NCBI GenBank assembly: GCA_964035575.1
Contig: OZ037856.1
Coordinates: forward strand, 1,426,001 to 1,490,000
DNA length: 64,000 bases
Direction: 5' to 3'
DNA from: Rhynchopus sp. YZ270_cl-10
Lineage: Eukaryota > Euglenozoa > Diplonemea > Diplonemida > Diplonemidae
Shown: positions 1 to 12,000 of the stretch, piece by piece
Position numbering within the stretch: position 1 is the first letter of the stretch
How the letters are laid out: each line of letters begins with the position of its first letter
Translations under genes and position numbers: made by a program
The notes under the pieces: model-generated
What the model saw: the letters and a program-made list of their open reading frames with translations, nothing else
Databases searched by the model: none
Told to the model about the DNA's origin: nothing

Positions 1-139
1 AAGGGTACCCCACGTACCTGAGTAGTGACTATTACTAAATGCCTACTTCATGAGGCCCATGACCACCATATTTCGACGCAATTTCTCCGCTGAACCCGTT
101 GCAGTATGTGTATTGATGTTTGCAGGTACTCTGTGGTTT
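1..139. other. Unassigned contig end
   Basis: This 139-bp stretch lies left of an N gap. I find no match to it in any element copy of the window and no long coding frame. A TTTGCAG|GT-like string near its right end resembles a splice acceptor, but it is too short to interpret. It may belong to a different contig from the sequence after the gap. Confidence 0.4.
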
Positions 140-339
140 NNNNNNNNNNNNNNNNNNNNNNNNNNNNNNNNNNNNNNNNNNNNNNNNNNNNNNNNNNNNN
201 NNNNNNNNNNNNNNNNNNNNNNNNNNNNNNNNNNNNNNNNNNNNNNNNNNNNNNNNNNNNNNNNNNNNNNNNNNNNNNNNNNNNNNNNNNNNNNNNNNNN
301 NNNNNNNNNNNNNNNNNNNNNNNNNNNNNNNNNNNNNNN
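140..339. other. Assembly gap (200 N)
   Basis: Exactly 200 consecutive N, a typical placeholder length for a scaffold gap of unknown size. Distances across it should not be trusted. Confidence 0.97.
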
Positions 340-556
340 TCCTTTTGGGAAAAATTGCACTCACATACGACCCTTTTGCTTATTTGCAGGGAAGTGTTGG
401 TTGTAGTTGTCCCACATGCTTTCTATTTTAGTGCCACTAACTGTGTTTTCAGGCACTGTCTTGCCAGTACAATAGTAAAGTGCCCTTGTCTGGACATCTA
501 GCTGTTTACATACTCGCTTGACTAGTAAGTACCCCCTCTGTCACTGGATGTAGATA

Positions 557-601
<45 letters not shown>
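340..601 (+). mobile_element. 3' end of a B-type LINE (extended tail) with poly(A)
   Basis: Positions 340-557 match the last part of B3 (about 55877-56093), the extension beyond the usual B polyadenylation site, with only scattered differences. The sequence then runs into an A tract at about 559-601. Directly after the A tract comes the interior of the B RT gene, so this is the 3' end of an element inserted into B0. Its 5' part, and the left part of B0, lie beyond the gap, so the TSD cannot be checked. Confidence 0.75.
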
Positions 602-603
<2 letters not shown>

Positions 604-772
604 ATCCACCAGATGGCGCTAGAGCTGAAGGGGCACCCAGGCCTGGATGGGACTTTGTGGTACCTCGATGACGGCTCTCTGCGGGGGTCCCCTAAGGCGG
701 TTTTTGAGGCGTACCAGGTTCTGCGCACTCGTAGCTCCGAACTGGGGTTGGAGGTGAACGCGAACAAGTGTG
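601..772 (+). pseudogene. B0 RT fragment (palm motif C)
   Basis: Codes for the part of the B reverse transcriptase from TIHQMALELKG through the catalytic WYLDDG box to LEVNANKC. It matches B3 50538-50706 almost base for base. On the left it abuts the poly(A) of the preceding element. On the right it is cut by S1 within the codons after the active site. No internal stop is seen. Confidence 0.9.
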
Positions 773-1453
773 TTTAACAAGGGTGTTTGCTTTTTGTTTA
801 GCTTGGAGAAGGGCCACTCTCGCACACTCCTTGTTATCTATCATCTAGTTTCATTTTTTCATGCATCCCCAAAGTATGTAGACAGAGAGTCAAGACCACC
901 TTGGCCAAAAGGGTTTTTTCACCACACTTTTCTTTTGCTTCCATTCGTGGAAGCGTTTGCTTTTCTTCTGTTCCTGGCCTGACGTGTGTTCAACAGGTGT
1001 GCTATTTTTACTGAGTGGAATCCATTTTTCTTTTTCCAGGTGAGGCACTAAAACAAGACATCCTGCAGACAACGAAACAATGGGCACGTGTGTTTTTTAT
1101 TCTCCCTTCCCTTCTTTTAAGTAAGGAGGATTAGGTCTTCTTTTTTTCCTTTTTTTGCCCCATAAGTGTGACGCCTGTGTATTCAAATTGATTAAAAAGA
1201 ATAAAAAACAAACACACGATGCAGTTTCTTGTTTTGTTTAGGAGGAAGTGGCCACTTACTTTACTTTACCGCCCACCTTTTATACTAAAACTTGAAACAC
1301 CGACCTTTTTTGGTCATCATTTTTTCATTTCCTTTTTCCTTTTCCATTTTCCTGTTCATTTTATTGTCTTTATTGTTTACTCCATTCTTCCTTTTTCCTT
1401 TCTTCTATTCTCACATACAAAAAAAGACCAAGTACATAAAAGAGAAAAAAAAT

Positions 1454-1489
<36 letters not shown>

Positions 1490-1496
1490 AAGTGTG
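763..1496. repeat. TSD pair flanking S1 (AACAAGTGTG)
   Basis: The 10-mer AACAAGTGTG occurs at 763-772 and again at 1487-1496, right after the A tract of S1. It is present once in intact B copies (about 50697). This proves S1 is an insertion made by target-primed reverse transcription rather than an assembly join. Confidence 0.9.
773..1488 (+). mobile_element. S1: unclassified 0.7-kb poly(A) retroinsert
   Basis: An AT-rich segment of about 680 bp plus an A tract (about 1455-1488), flanked by a 10-bp TSD. It shares no recognisable sequence with A, B or C. It has long T/C-rich stretches and no convincing reading frame. It could be a 5'-truncated 3' UTR of another LINE family, a SINE-like element or a processed host transcript. 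I see no clear pol III A/B boxes at its left end, so a truncated LINE tail or retrocopied mRNA 3' end is more likely. Confidence 0.75.
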
Positions 1497-1935
1497 AGCT
1501 CATCTCCACTGGTGGCGTCTCCAAGGAGGATCTCGAGGCCGTGGGGTTCACGTTGAACGAGGGTGGACAGGACGCCATGGGTGAAGGCGGGTTTCGGCTG
1601 TTGGATGTGGATGGGTTCGATTTCTTGGGCATCCCCATTGGGTCTGCGGCTTTCTGCGAGGAGTACATGGCCCGGAAGGTGGACGATTCCCGCCGCAACC
1701 TGGAAGCCCTTGTGGACCTCGGGGACTCCCAGGCAGCCTTCTACGTACTGAGATACTGCGAAGGCTACTGCCGCATGGTGTTCTACATGCGGGGGATCCC
1801 ACAGTGCGCGGAGTACCTGACGGCTTTTGACGACCTGATTGACAGGTGCCTGGCTGCGCTTCTGCATGACCCGGATGGGGCGCTGCCGGAGTTGGCAAGG
1901 GCGCAGGCGGCGCTTCCTGTGGCGCTTGGGGGGCT
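1497..1935 (+). pseudogene. B0 coding fragment after the RT palm (thumb region)
   Basis: Continues the B frame from ELISTGGVSKEDLEAVGF through DFLGIPIGSAAFCEEYM and FYVLRYCEGYCRMVFYMRG to LPVALGGL. This is the RT thumb/linker region between palm and endonuclease. It matches B3 50706-51145. It breaks at a run of G followed by CT, where the T tract of B1 begins, and B0 resumes at 38148. GGGCT at 1931-1935 and 38148-38152 is the TSD of B1. Confidence 0.9.
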
Positions 1936-2656
1936 TTTTTTTTTTTTTTTTTTTTTTTTACCGGTGTAGTTTTATTTTGCTTTGTCTTGGGGAGGGGAGG
2001 GGAGGAGAAGGAGGGGATTGAGTGAGCCGTTTCCTCTGTAACACACAAACAAATAAAAAGGAAGTTCCATAATCTTTTTAGTAGTTTTCTTTTTGGTGAA
2101 AATTTTTGAGAACTTCAGTAAGTGTGACCTGACCCGACTGACTGACACCCAAAGGGGAAAACAACAATAACGCACAACAAAATCAACAACAACAATGGTG
2201 GGTCTCGTGCTTACCTGTGGTGGTTTTGAAAAATGAAAAATTGAAATTGACCTTCACAAGGTAAAAATGAAAAACTAAAGGAGTGAAAAAAGGAACTCAA
2301 AGGACAAGAGTTCTGTACAAACTCTACTCTACTGCACAATCTATAAAAGTGGCCCAATGGCTCCTGATGCCACTGGCCTGGCTCTTAGACAGGTCTTACT
2401 CCGAGACTGCCCTCTACCCTCAGAGCCTCGTCCAAGGGGTACGGGCCGTCGCTGGGGTAGACCCGTCCTAGCCAGCAGCCAACCAAAAATATTAACAAAT
2501 AGGAAGGGGGGCGGAAAGGGGGGAAAGGGGGGGCAAACCCCAAAGGATGAAAAGAACAAAAAACACAAAATAAAAAGGGTTAAAAATAAACATGGGGCAA
2601 ACTGTCATTCTCTACACGCTTCTACACACACACTCTCACCCTCTAACTCTCTAGCG
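1936..2656 (-). other. B1 3' UTR and poly(A)
   Basis: Reverse complement of the B 3' UTR, ending with AAAACTACACCGGT followed by the tail. B0 continues nine bases further (AGACAGAGC) before its tail, and B4 stops earlier (GCAAAATG). The cleavage site therefore varies by a few tens of bases around one AATAAA signal. Confidence 0.85.
2036..2214 (-). other. Intron-like block in B1 3' UTR
   Basis: On the minus strand the 179-nt block starts with CAG|GTAAGC, contains a branch-like CTACTAAA and a T-rich stretch, and ends TTACAG|AGG. The same block of the same length is at 43619-43797 (B0), 44276-44454 (B4, minus) and 55581-55759 (B3). All copies keep it, so the retrotransposed RNA was not spliced here. 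Confidence 0.55.
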
Positions 2657-2666
2657 AACTCTCTAG

Positions 2667-2718
2667 GGGACACGTTTTTTATAGGGGACACGTTTTTTAT
2701 AGGGGACACGTTTTTTAT
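2667..2718 (+). repeat. A1 5' tandem monomers (3 copies, 18 bp)
   Basis: Three head-to-tail units of GGGGACACGTTTTTTATA form the extreme 5' end of A1. A2 has 13 related units. In position and core (GGGGAC plus a T run) they resemble the B monomers, so they are probably a promoter array or a product of 5'-end synthesis. Confidence 0.85.
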
Positions 2719-3059
2719 ACACATTTTCTTTTTGTTTTTCTACACAACCCTCACTACCTGCCCAAAGACCCTCCCCCAGAAGCCGTCTAGGCATTCTCTT
2801 GTGAAAGAGCTAGAAGACCCAGACGAACCCCTGGAACGGTTCTGCTTTCTTCCCAGGTAGTCCCTGTGCTCGCCTACACGAGGCGTCCCTGTCACCACGA
2901 AGCAGCACAGAAGAACGTGCAGACCTGGTCTCAGTTTCTGAGGCTTATTTTTGCTCACTCTGAGCTTAGAAGCCAGTTCAGTCTGAGTGCTTTTTTCTCC
3001 TTTTTCTTGCCCTTTATTTTCCAACTTGTTTTCCTTTTTCACAAAGGAGAAAAAAAAAT

Positions 3060-6000
3060 ATGCGGAGGAAGGCCCTTCTGGGGGTGCTATGTGTGTTGGT
3101 GGTGGGCAGCAACAACAGCAACTGCTACAGCAACAGCAGCAAGAACAACAGCATCAGCTCCACCTACAGCAACTGCAACGGTTACAACAAGAGCAACATC
3201 AACAGCAACAACAGCAACAACAGCAACAACAGCAACAACAGCAACAACAGCAACAACAGCAACAACAGCAACAACAGCAACAACAGCAACAACAGCAGCT
3301 ACAACTGCTACAGTAAGAGCAGCAAGAACAACAGCAATAGCACCAATTACAGCAACTGCAACGGCTGCAGCAAGAGCAACCTCAACAGCAACTGCCTCAG
3401 CAACAGCAGCAAGAGCAACAGCATCAGCTCCACCTACAGCAACTGCAACGGTCGCAACAAGAGCTTCAACATCAGCAACAACAGCAACGGCAACTACTGC
3501 AGCAAGAGCAACAGCAACAGCCCCAACTTCAGCAACTGCAACGGCTGCAGCAAGAACATCATCGTCAGCAACAACAGCAATGGCAACACCAACAGTAACA
3601 ACAGCAGCACCAGCGGAATCAGCAACCGCAGCACCAGCAGCAAGAACAACAGCAATGGCAACACCAACAGCAACAACAGCAGCACCAGCGGAATCAGCAA
3701 CCGCAGCACCAGCAGCAAGAACAACAGCAATGGCAACACCAACAGCAACAACAGCAGCACCAGCAGAATCAGCATCCGCAGCACCAGCAGCAACAGCCTC
3801 CCCATTCCCCCCCATTATTACCCCAAAAAGAGGCCTTTGGTGCCCAACAGCCCAAGCGGCTGCAGCTTTGATAGCAGCAACAACAACAACTCCAGCTACA
3901 GCAGCAGACACTGGTGTAGGTGTAGAGGTGGAGAGTCAGGTGTGCGGTGTGATACGGGTGTATGCAGCTATTTAGACGTACAGCACAGCAGAAGCCACAC
4001 CCACAACATCCCCAGCAACAGCCCCAGCAACAGCAGCAGCAACAGCAACCGCAACAACAGCAGCACCAGCGGCAGCACCAGAAGCAGCGCCAGCAGCAAC
4101 ACCATCGGAGGCTACAACAGCAGCAACAACAGCAACATTAGCAGTAGATACAGCAACAGCAACAACAACAGTACCAGCGATAGCAGCAGCAACAGCAGCA
4201 ACCGCAACAACAGCAGCAACAGCAGCACCAGCGGCAGCACCGGCAGCAGCACCAGCAGCAACACCAACAGCAGTACCAGCAGCTACAGCAACAGCTCCAG
4301 CAGCAGCAACAGCAGATGCAGCAACAACAACATTTACAGCAACAGCAACTGCAACAGCAGCAACATCATCAGCAGCAACTACAACAGCAAGACGAACAGC
4401 GGTGGTGGTGACAACACTCTAGGTGGGGGTGAGCGAGGTATGCTGGCGTTCGGGGACAGCCTTGCGGGGCGAGAGGGACAGAACGGCTGTGTGACGTTAC
4501 GGGTGTGGGGGACTGTTCTCACCCCCTATGTTCTAATGGGGCGTGCAGTACATGGGCTTGGGTTTGACTGGTGGAGCATCCTTTGGGAACGCCTTTCTTC
4601 TCTGCGCCGACCAGACCCCCGCTGGGTAGCCGAGGCACCTGAGTGGGGTGTGTTTGTGTCGTTTGCGGTCCTGGACCTGTGGAAGGACAGACGTGCCCCT
4701 ACCCTCAGTCATTACATTTTGTGGCTGATGCGTAGGAGGACCAGGAGGACGCGACGAGGGCACAGGTCCTTGAACTGGATCAAGACGCAGGCAGGCAAGC
4801 TCCGTCGGCGCAAGGCGCACACTCGTCCGCCCTCTCCGGTTGCACGCCTCCTTCTGAGCGCACTGTGCCGAGTGCGATGGGAGTGGCGCCTGTTGAGGTT
4901 TGCGGTGTCGCTGGTCGGATCTGCGATCCAGGTTGATGGCCCGCTACTCTGGATCGGGATGTCCCTACTGGTCTTGCTGTCGCTGTTGTGGCGAGCGGTG
5001 ACGCCCTGGGACCTGCGCCCTTCCCCTGCTGATCCGAAGCACCCGACAAGCGTGTCCCCGTCTGCGTGGACCGGGGGGTGCGCAAACGGGAACGCTCCTG
5101 CGTATGAGGTTGAGGATGAGGACGCCTGTTGGGATGATGAAGTTATGGAAGGAGATGACGACTGGGCTTGGAACCGGGGGGACGAAGAGGATGAGGACTG
5201 GGACTTCCCTGAAGTGTTCATCCCCCATGACCAGCTGTGTGGTGGATGCGCTGATGCCACATCGTCAACCGCATATGAGGCAGAGGCGCAGGAGGTCGAC
5301 ACCATGTTGGTGAAGTATCGGGCCCGCCGAGTGGCTAACTCCCACATCACCGACTGTGGTTTGTTGGCGATCCACGCCTCGGGCTGGCGGTCCGCCACTC
5401 CTGACTTCTCCGCCGACCGCAAAGACATCGGCGACATGGCGGTAAAGCTGGAGAGGGAGATGCGTAGCATACTGCAGTCAGGGGAAGCGCTGACGCGTTG
5501 GATTGACGGCATCAGAGGTTCAGCCAAAGTGGATCACCTCGCCCTTCGCCTGTTCGCCCTAAGGCGCGACATCAACATTGTTGTCGTCCAAGCAGGGGAG
5601 AACCCAGTCGTGTTAATCGCCCCAGGCTCGATGAACATCACCAACGCACAGCAGCGCGCGGCGGAGGTGTCCAGGCGTACCACGGTAGCCATAGCCCTAT
5701 GTGACGGGCACTACGAGGCGATCCGGCCCACGGAGGAGGAAGGGGACGTCAGAGATGTGTCGTCGGCCTTGTTGAGGGTGGCAGACAGAGCGACACTGAA
5801 CCCCTTGGACCTCGACCAGCGCCCCTTGCCGACCTCAAACCCCTCAGGTGAAGCGTTGGAGCTATGCTTAGGTAAGCCAGAGGAGGACTTCTGTTTCTGC
5901 CCGGTGGAGGGATGCAAAAGGGGCATCATCGCGCAGACGGACGTGAATTCGTTCACCCGCGAAGGACTCCTGGCACATTTGAGAATCCACGCATCCCAAA

Positions 6001-9000
6001 AAGAGTACATACCCGAACACATTCTGTCCTTCTTCGGGTTCAAGAGGTGTGTCAGTGAGGAGTGCCCTACCCTCCTGAAGAAATCGCAGAGCGCATGCAG
6101 GAGCTGCACACACCTCATGAAGAAGGCACCCCTACCAGGGATCGAGGAACGCCTCACGCATGCGAGATGCCCTGAAGGAATGCCCTCACTGGACATGCTG
6201 GGCACCACCAGGCTCAAGATGAAGGGGACTTGCCCACCAGACCTTCTCCATCGCTACACCCTCATCTTTCAGAGGGTTCTTCAGGAGATCTTGGTGCACC
6301 AGGATAAGAGGGCTTGGACAAAATTAGCCTTTTTCTTTACCGTCCTGCACAGGGACCGTGGGGGTGGACGTGCTGGGTCACAGGATGCCAAACGACGGTG
6401 CTACAACTCTTGGAGGCAGGATCTGGATTGGTGGGATGCGGGTGAGTGGGCGGATATGTGGGAGAAAGCTCTGTCTGAAGTGCAAGCACGACCGAAGTGG
6501 ACGCCAGGTGACACGGTGGAGGCCCGCCAGAAACGTTCCCGGGCGAAAACAGCTGCAGGACTCCCCGGCCAAGCGCTGTCCGCCCTCACCAGCGATGGCC
6601 TCGCCCCTCACGGACCGGATACGTTGGCTAAACTGAAGGGTAAGCACCCAACTGCCGCTCCCCCTACAGCCTCGGCCTCTAGCCCCCTGAGGAACACGTC
6701 TGGACCGGCCGATTTCACCCCCAAGGAGGTTCTAGCCGCGATCAGCAGCATGCCACGAGCCACTGCAGGAGGCCCTTCAAACCTCACAGGATCCCTCCTT
6801 CGCACCCTGTGCAATCAGAAGCACACCCCTGGCACGCTCGCAGCCCTGTCGGCAGTGCTGTCCAGTCTGGCTCAAGGTAAAGCACGTAGGGAGGTCGCGC
6901 CATTCTTCGCAGGTGCCAAGCTGGTGGCCCTCAGGAAGGTGTCAAAAGGCAAACCGGACGACGTGCGCCCGATTGCAGTTGGGGGCGTGTTGCGCCGTTT
7001 GGTTGGGAAGATCCTGGCGAACAGACTGCGGAAGCGTGCGGCAGAAATTTTCCGCAAGGGGAACCAGGTGGGGGTGTCGACTCCTCGGGGCTCTGAGGCA
7101 GCTACCACGATGATCGCACAGTACGCCAAGAGACATGACGGCCAGGACAAGGTGATTCTGAAGGTGGACTACCACAACGCCTTTAACACAGTTGATAGGT
7201 CCACCTTCCTGGATGCGGTCGAGAAACACATCCCGGAGATCTCACCCTGGGTGCGATGGTGCTACGGCGGCCACACCTCCCTCTTCTATGGGGAAGACAT
7301 CCTGACGTCCCAGACAGGCGTGCAGCAAGGCGACCCCCTTGGCCCTGTTCTGTTCTCTCTGGCGATTGCGGACATGACTGAAAAGCTGAAGGCGAACAAA
7401 GCACTTGACGGATCCATTTGGTACCTGGACGATGGTTGCATCCGTGGCTCTCCTGAGGCTGTTAAGGCTGCATATGACGCGCTGGTGGTGTCGAGCAAAC
7501 AGGTTGGCCTGAAGGTGAACAGTTCGAAGTGCGAGTTGGTGACTCTCCGTGGCGACTCTGCAGCGGACCTGCGTGACAGGGGTTTTGTCATCTGTGACGA
7601 GCCTGGTTCCCCTGGATTCACCCTCCACCAGAAGAATTTCGACTTTCTGGGCATCCCCATTGGCACGGCGGAACACTGCAGGAAGTACATGCAGCGCAAG
7701 CTCGACGAGTCGAAGCGGAACCTCGAGGCTCTTAAAGACCTCAAGGACTCTCAGCATGCGTTCTACATCTTGCGCTTCTGTGAGGGTTTCTGCAAGATGG
7801 TGTTCTACATGCGTGGAATATCATGCGTGGACCTAGGGGAGGACTACTTGCGGGACTTTGATGCGGAGGTGGACAAGTGTTTGGCGACGATCTTGCACGA
7901 CGAGCATGGGACCATTCCGGAGCTTGCCCGCCTGCAGGCAGCGCTCCCCATCGCCATCGGAGGGTTAGGTGTACGTCGCACTGCGGATCACTGGCCGGCT
8001 GCGGTCTTGGCGTCACAGGCGGGGTGCTTCAAATTGGCCACGCAGTTAGACCCCAATTTTGAATGGGACCAATCCAGGTGGAAGAATGCGGCCGAGGCCT
8101 TCAACAGACGGGTGGCCGTCTCACACCACATTGACGGTGATGTAAAGCCCTCCAAGTTGCTAGTACAACAGGAACTCTCTTCGGCTATTGTGGACCACCA
8201 GGCGGCGGAGCTGAAAAGGAGATGCAGCAGCGAACGGGACAGAGCTCGCCTGCTTTCTTTGCAGCTTCCCCTATCTGGCACTTGGCTGACAGCAGCACCC
8301 ACGCCTCCCAACACCATCCGTTCGGACTATTTTGCTGGAGCGATGCGTTTCCGCCTGGGAGTGGCAATCCACAAACCCAACAGCGTCTGCAAAGGGTGTA
8401 ACCCCAAAGGGGGACGCATGGATGCGTTCGGCGACCACACTTTTGCGTGTGCGAGCATGGGTTGCAGGACGGACCGGCATGATGCCCTGAAGCATGCTTT
8501 TGCGCTCATCTGTGAGGCAGCAGGGCTCAACCCCTCAGTGGAGAAGAATTTGGGCTTCGAGTCTGGGAAAAGGCCGGCCGACGTATACCTCCCCCTAGGA
8601 ATATACGAGACCTCTGCGCGTGCGTTGGACTTCACTGTGGCAGCACCGACCCTCCCCACTTACGTCCATCGAGCAGCACAGCACCGTGAGTATGCAGCCA
8701 AAGTGGCAGGGGAGGGCAAGAGGAAGAAACACGCAGAGGACTGCAAAAGCGCAGATGTGCTGTTCAGCCCCATGGTTTTCGAGGCCTTTGGGGGCGCATC
8801 CGAGGAGTGCAACAGGGTAATCAGCCAGGTGGCGGGGTTGGCCGGAGTGGCGGACCCGGGCGGGGACTCTCCGACGGAGACGAGACTGCGCGAGAGGTTG
8901 TCGTGCGCGTACCAGGCCACCGTGGGTAAGTCCTTCAGGGCCCGCGGTGTGCTGTGCACGGACATTGGGCAACATGTACCGCACTGCGCTGATGCTGGAC

Positions 9001-12000
9001 AAGGCCCATCGGAGGAAATGCTGCAGCAGATGGACTCGGACTACCTCCATGGATCTGCTGACAACCTGCCAAATCGGGAGCCATCGGTGGAGGTGGTCGA
9101 TGACGACGACGAAGATGAGTCATCCGAGCCCAGGGCCTTTTTCGCAATGCCGGAGAAGAAGGTGGGCGGGGTAGCGTACCGGGTGAACCCAATTCGGGTT
9201 AATCAAACGATTGTGGGTGAGACACCTGAGGATTGCTGGAACTCCCTGCGCTCAATGGCGGACGGTAGGTGCCCTAAGGCGGAGACGCAGGCCGCACGCC
9301 TGGGGCTCACACACCCCCCGAGGTTCGAAATCCTTAGGGGTGACAGTGGCTTTGACGCTTTGCTGGCAGCGTGCTCGACGGAACTCAAACGGAATCTGAA
9401 GCTTGAGGACACCAGTACCGGCTCAAAACATTTGGACCTCAGGAGGCGAGCGGTGAAGAAGATCAGTTCTGACCGTCCGGACCTTGTAGCTTGCATCCCT
9501 ATCTCTGCGAAGAGCTGGATGGAACACATGGGCTCCCAAAGCAGTGACCGGTCCGATGCGCGCACTTGGGTGGATGAAGTGGCTTTGGCAGGGGCTGGGG
9601 AGGTATTGGAGTGCACCATCGTGCTCATTGGGAGCCACATGCGCCCCCGCATCCTCACGCCGACAAGGCCGGCTAAGGAGGTTCTCTTCCTCTTGGTGGA
9701 TACGGTTGATGACTCCGCAGACTGGTTTTGCAGCCCCCTCTTTGTTTCAGACCCAGGCCTCAAGAGTGAAATCCTTAGTATGGAGCCCACGCCTGCCCCG
9801 AAGTCTCGATGCAAGTCAGACGTGATGATGGACCGAGTTCCGACCGTGCCAGCACCCGGTGTGGTTTTCGACCAGTGCAGGCGGTGCTTTAGCCCCTTTG
9901 ACTCAGGCGAGACACACTACAAGTGTACCGAGGGCTGTGGTAGGAAGGTGTGCGTCGGGTGTGCGCGTGACTCCCCTTTTTGCCCGGCATCTCAGGCCGG
10001 TCTGGTGGACATCCTCCGAGGGAACAAACGTGGAGACTCTTCGGACACACACTCACCTCCAGATCCCCAGGGGGCCCGCTCAGAGGATGTCCAGATGGAG
10101 GAGGTGAAGGAAGAGGGAGATTCTCATTGCCCAGAGGACGTCAATATGGAGGGGGCAGAGGAGGAGTGTCATCCCTCAGCTCGCACTCACCAGAAGGGGG
10201 CTGAGAGGTCCAGATCACCCCCTATCCCATCTTCTGAACCGACGACGGATGCCCGCATGGACGACAGCGGAGATCTTTTCCTGCAGCACGTCCGTCACCT
10301 GGCGCAGAACACGAACGTCAGCGCCACCTCCCTCTTCTTCAGCGACATCCCGTGGGAAAGACTGCTGGAGCTGATGGGCGCTCGAGCCAGGGACCCCTTC
10401 ACCATTGGGGATTGCCTCTTCGACGCAGTGTCAGCGTCCTTCCCGTCGTCGGCCCGTATCTCGAGCGCGACGCTGAGACAGATTGCTGTTGCGCAGGTTC
10501 TACGTGACAGTGACTTGCGCTCGCTGACGGGAGGCCACAGGTCGTGGGCCATGCGGAAGCTTCAGGCAGGGTGCACAGACCCCAGCACATGGGGGGATCT
10601 ACTGCTGGTGAGCGGCCTCAGCAGGGCTTTAAACGTGACTTTTGTTTTGTTCTGCGCCCCGCTACACGGCTCCGCGAATCCGGGTTCCTGCCCACATGTG
10701 ATAGCGCCGAGGGGGGTTTCCTGTGGAGTTATAGGACTGACGTACACCGGAGTTGTGTCGGGTCACTTTGAGCGTTTCATCCTGAACGCGGACACGGCAC
10801 AGGCCTTCTGTGAGGTCCAGAGGCATTCTTCATCGGGTGGGCCATGTGCTTGGAAACTCTTCACTGGGTCTTTCCGCTGCGGGATGTGCAAAGTAGAGGG
10901 CGCTTCTGCGGATGACAGCTTTATGAGTTGCACGTGCTGCTGCACCACCAGCTGCTTGACGTGCGCTGTTGGGGCGAAGTGCTCAGGTCCCTCTGTTCCC
11001 ATGGATTCCCATCCGGCAGGCCCCCAAGGAATTCGAGCCTACGAGAACCCTCTGGACGGAAACACGCCTGATCCTCTGGCTTTGGCGCGGGTGCACGCAG
11101 CTGAGACCACTGTGGTGAGACAATGGTGGGCAGTGCGGACGGAGTTGAAGGTGTGCTTCAAGAGGAATGAGGCTCTAGCGGTCGGCGAGTCTGCGGAGGA
11201 GCGACGCAACGCCCTGGAGCACCTCAAGGAGGAGTGCGCAAGGGAGGAGGCGGAGGATATGCTGGCGCTCGCAAATCAACAGGCTTCGGAGGTGCAGGTG
11301 AAGATGGAGGAGACCTCTGAGACCGATATCCCTCAATCGACTCCCCAGGAGCAACAAGTACCTTCTTCTGCCGCGGAGGCTCAGACAGGAGAGACACCGG
11401 TCCGTCACCCTGCACCCCATGATGAGACTCCTCCTATGCCGCCCTCTTCTCGAGGAGATTGGGAGCAGGCTGACACATTGATGCAAGACATGCACGAGAC
11501 CGATGCTTCCCCCCAGCCGGTGACGCCACCCTGCTTTGCCGCGGAACCTGAGGATAGGGAATCGGGTTTCGAGGGTGGGGTTGAGGGAGACGTCCCACCA
11601 GAGGAGGGGGAAGAGTTGCGCCGGCGGTCGGCAGAGCGGAGGAGGTTGTCGGAGGAACGCCAGAAGCAGGAACGGGAGGCTACGGAGGTCCTCTTGCGCC
11701 GGGCCAGATCCGAGAGTGCATCTCGCTTCGTTTCTGCTAAGGCCAAATCGTCGGAGCAGCGACGTGAGACGATGCAGGAGAAGGCGATGGGTGTCCGCAG
11801 CCCCGCTGGAGCGCAGCCTGGATCGGCGAAGACGAGTGAGCTGACGAAGGCAGGTGCCTTGAACCGAAGGCAAGCCCAGAGCCTCACTGCATCGCAGAGG
11901 AGAGAGGAGAGCCGTCAGAGGTTCCGGTTAGGGTTTGCCTCGTGCGAGGAACAGGAGGCTGAGGGGCGCCGCAACATCGGCAACGAAGAGTCCATGCAGG

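Noticed and set aside
1292-1969. A 225-codon frame across S1, the A tract and B0
   Set aside because: It runs through an insertion junction and a homopolymer. Only the B0 part is real coding sequence.
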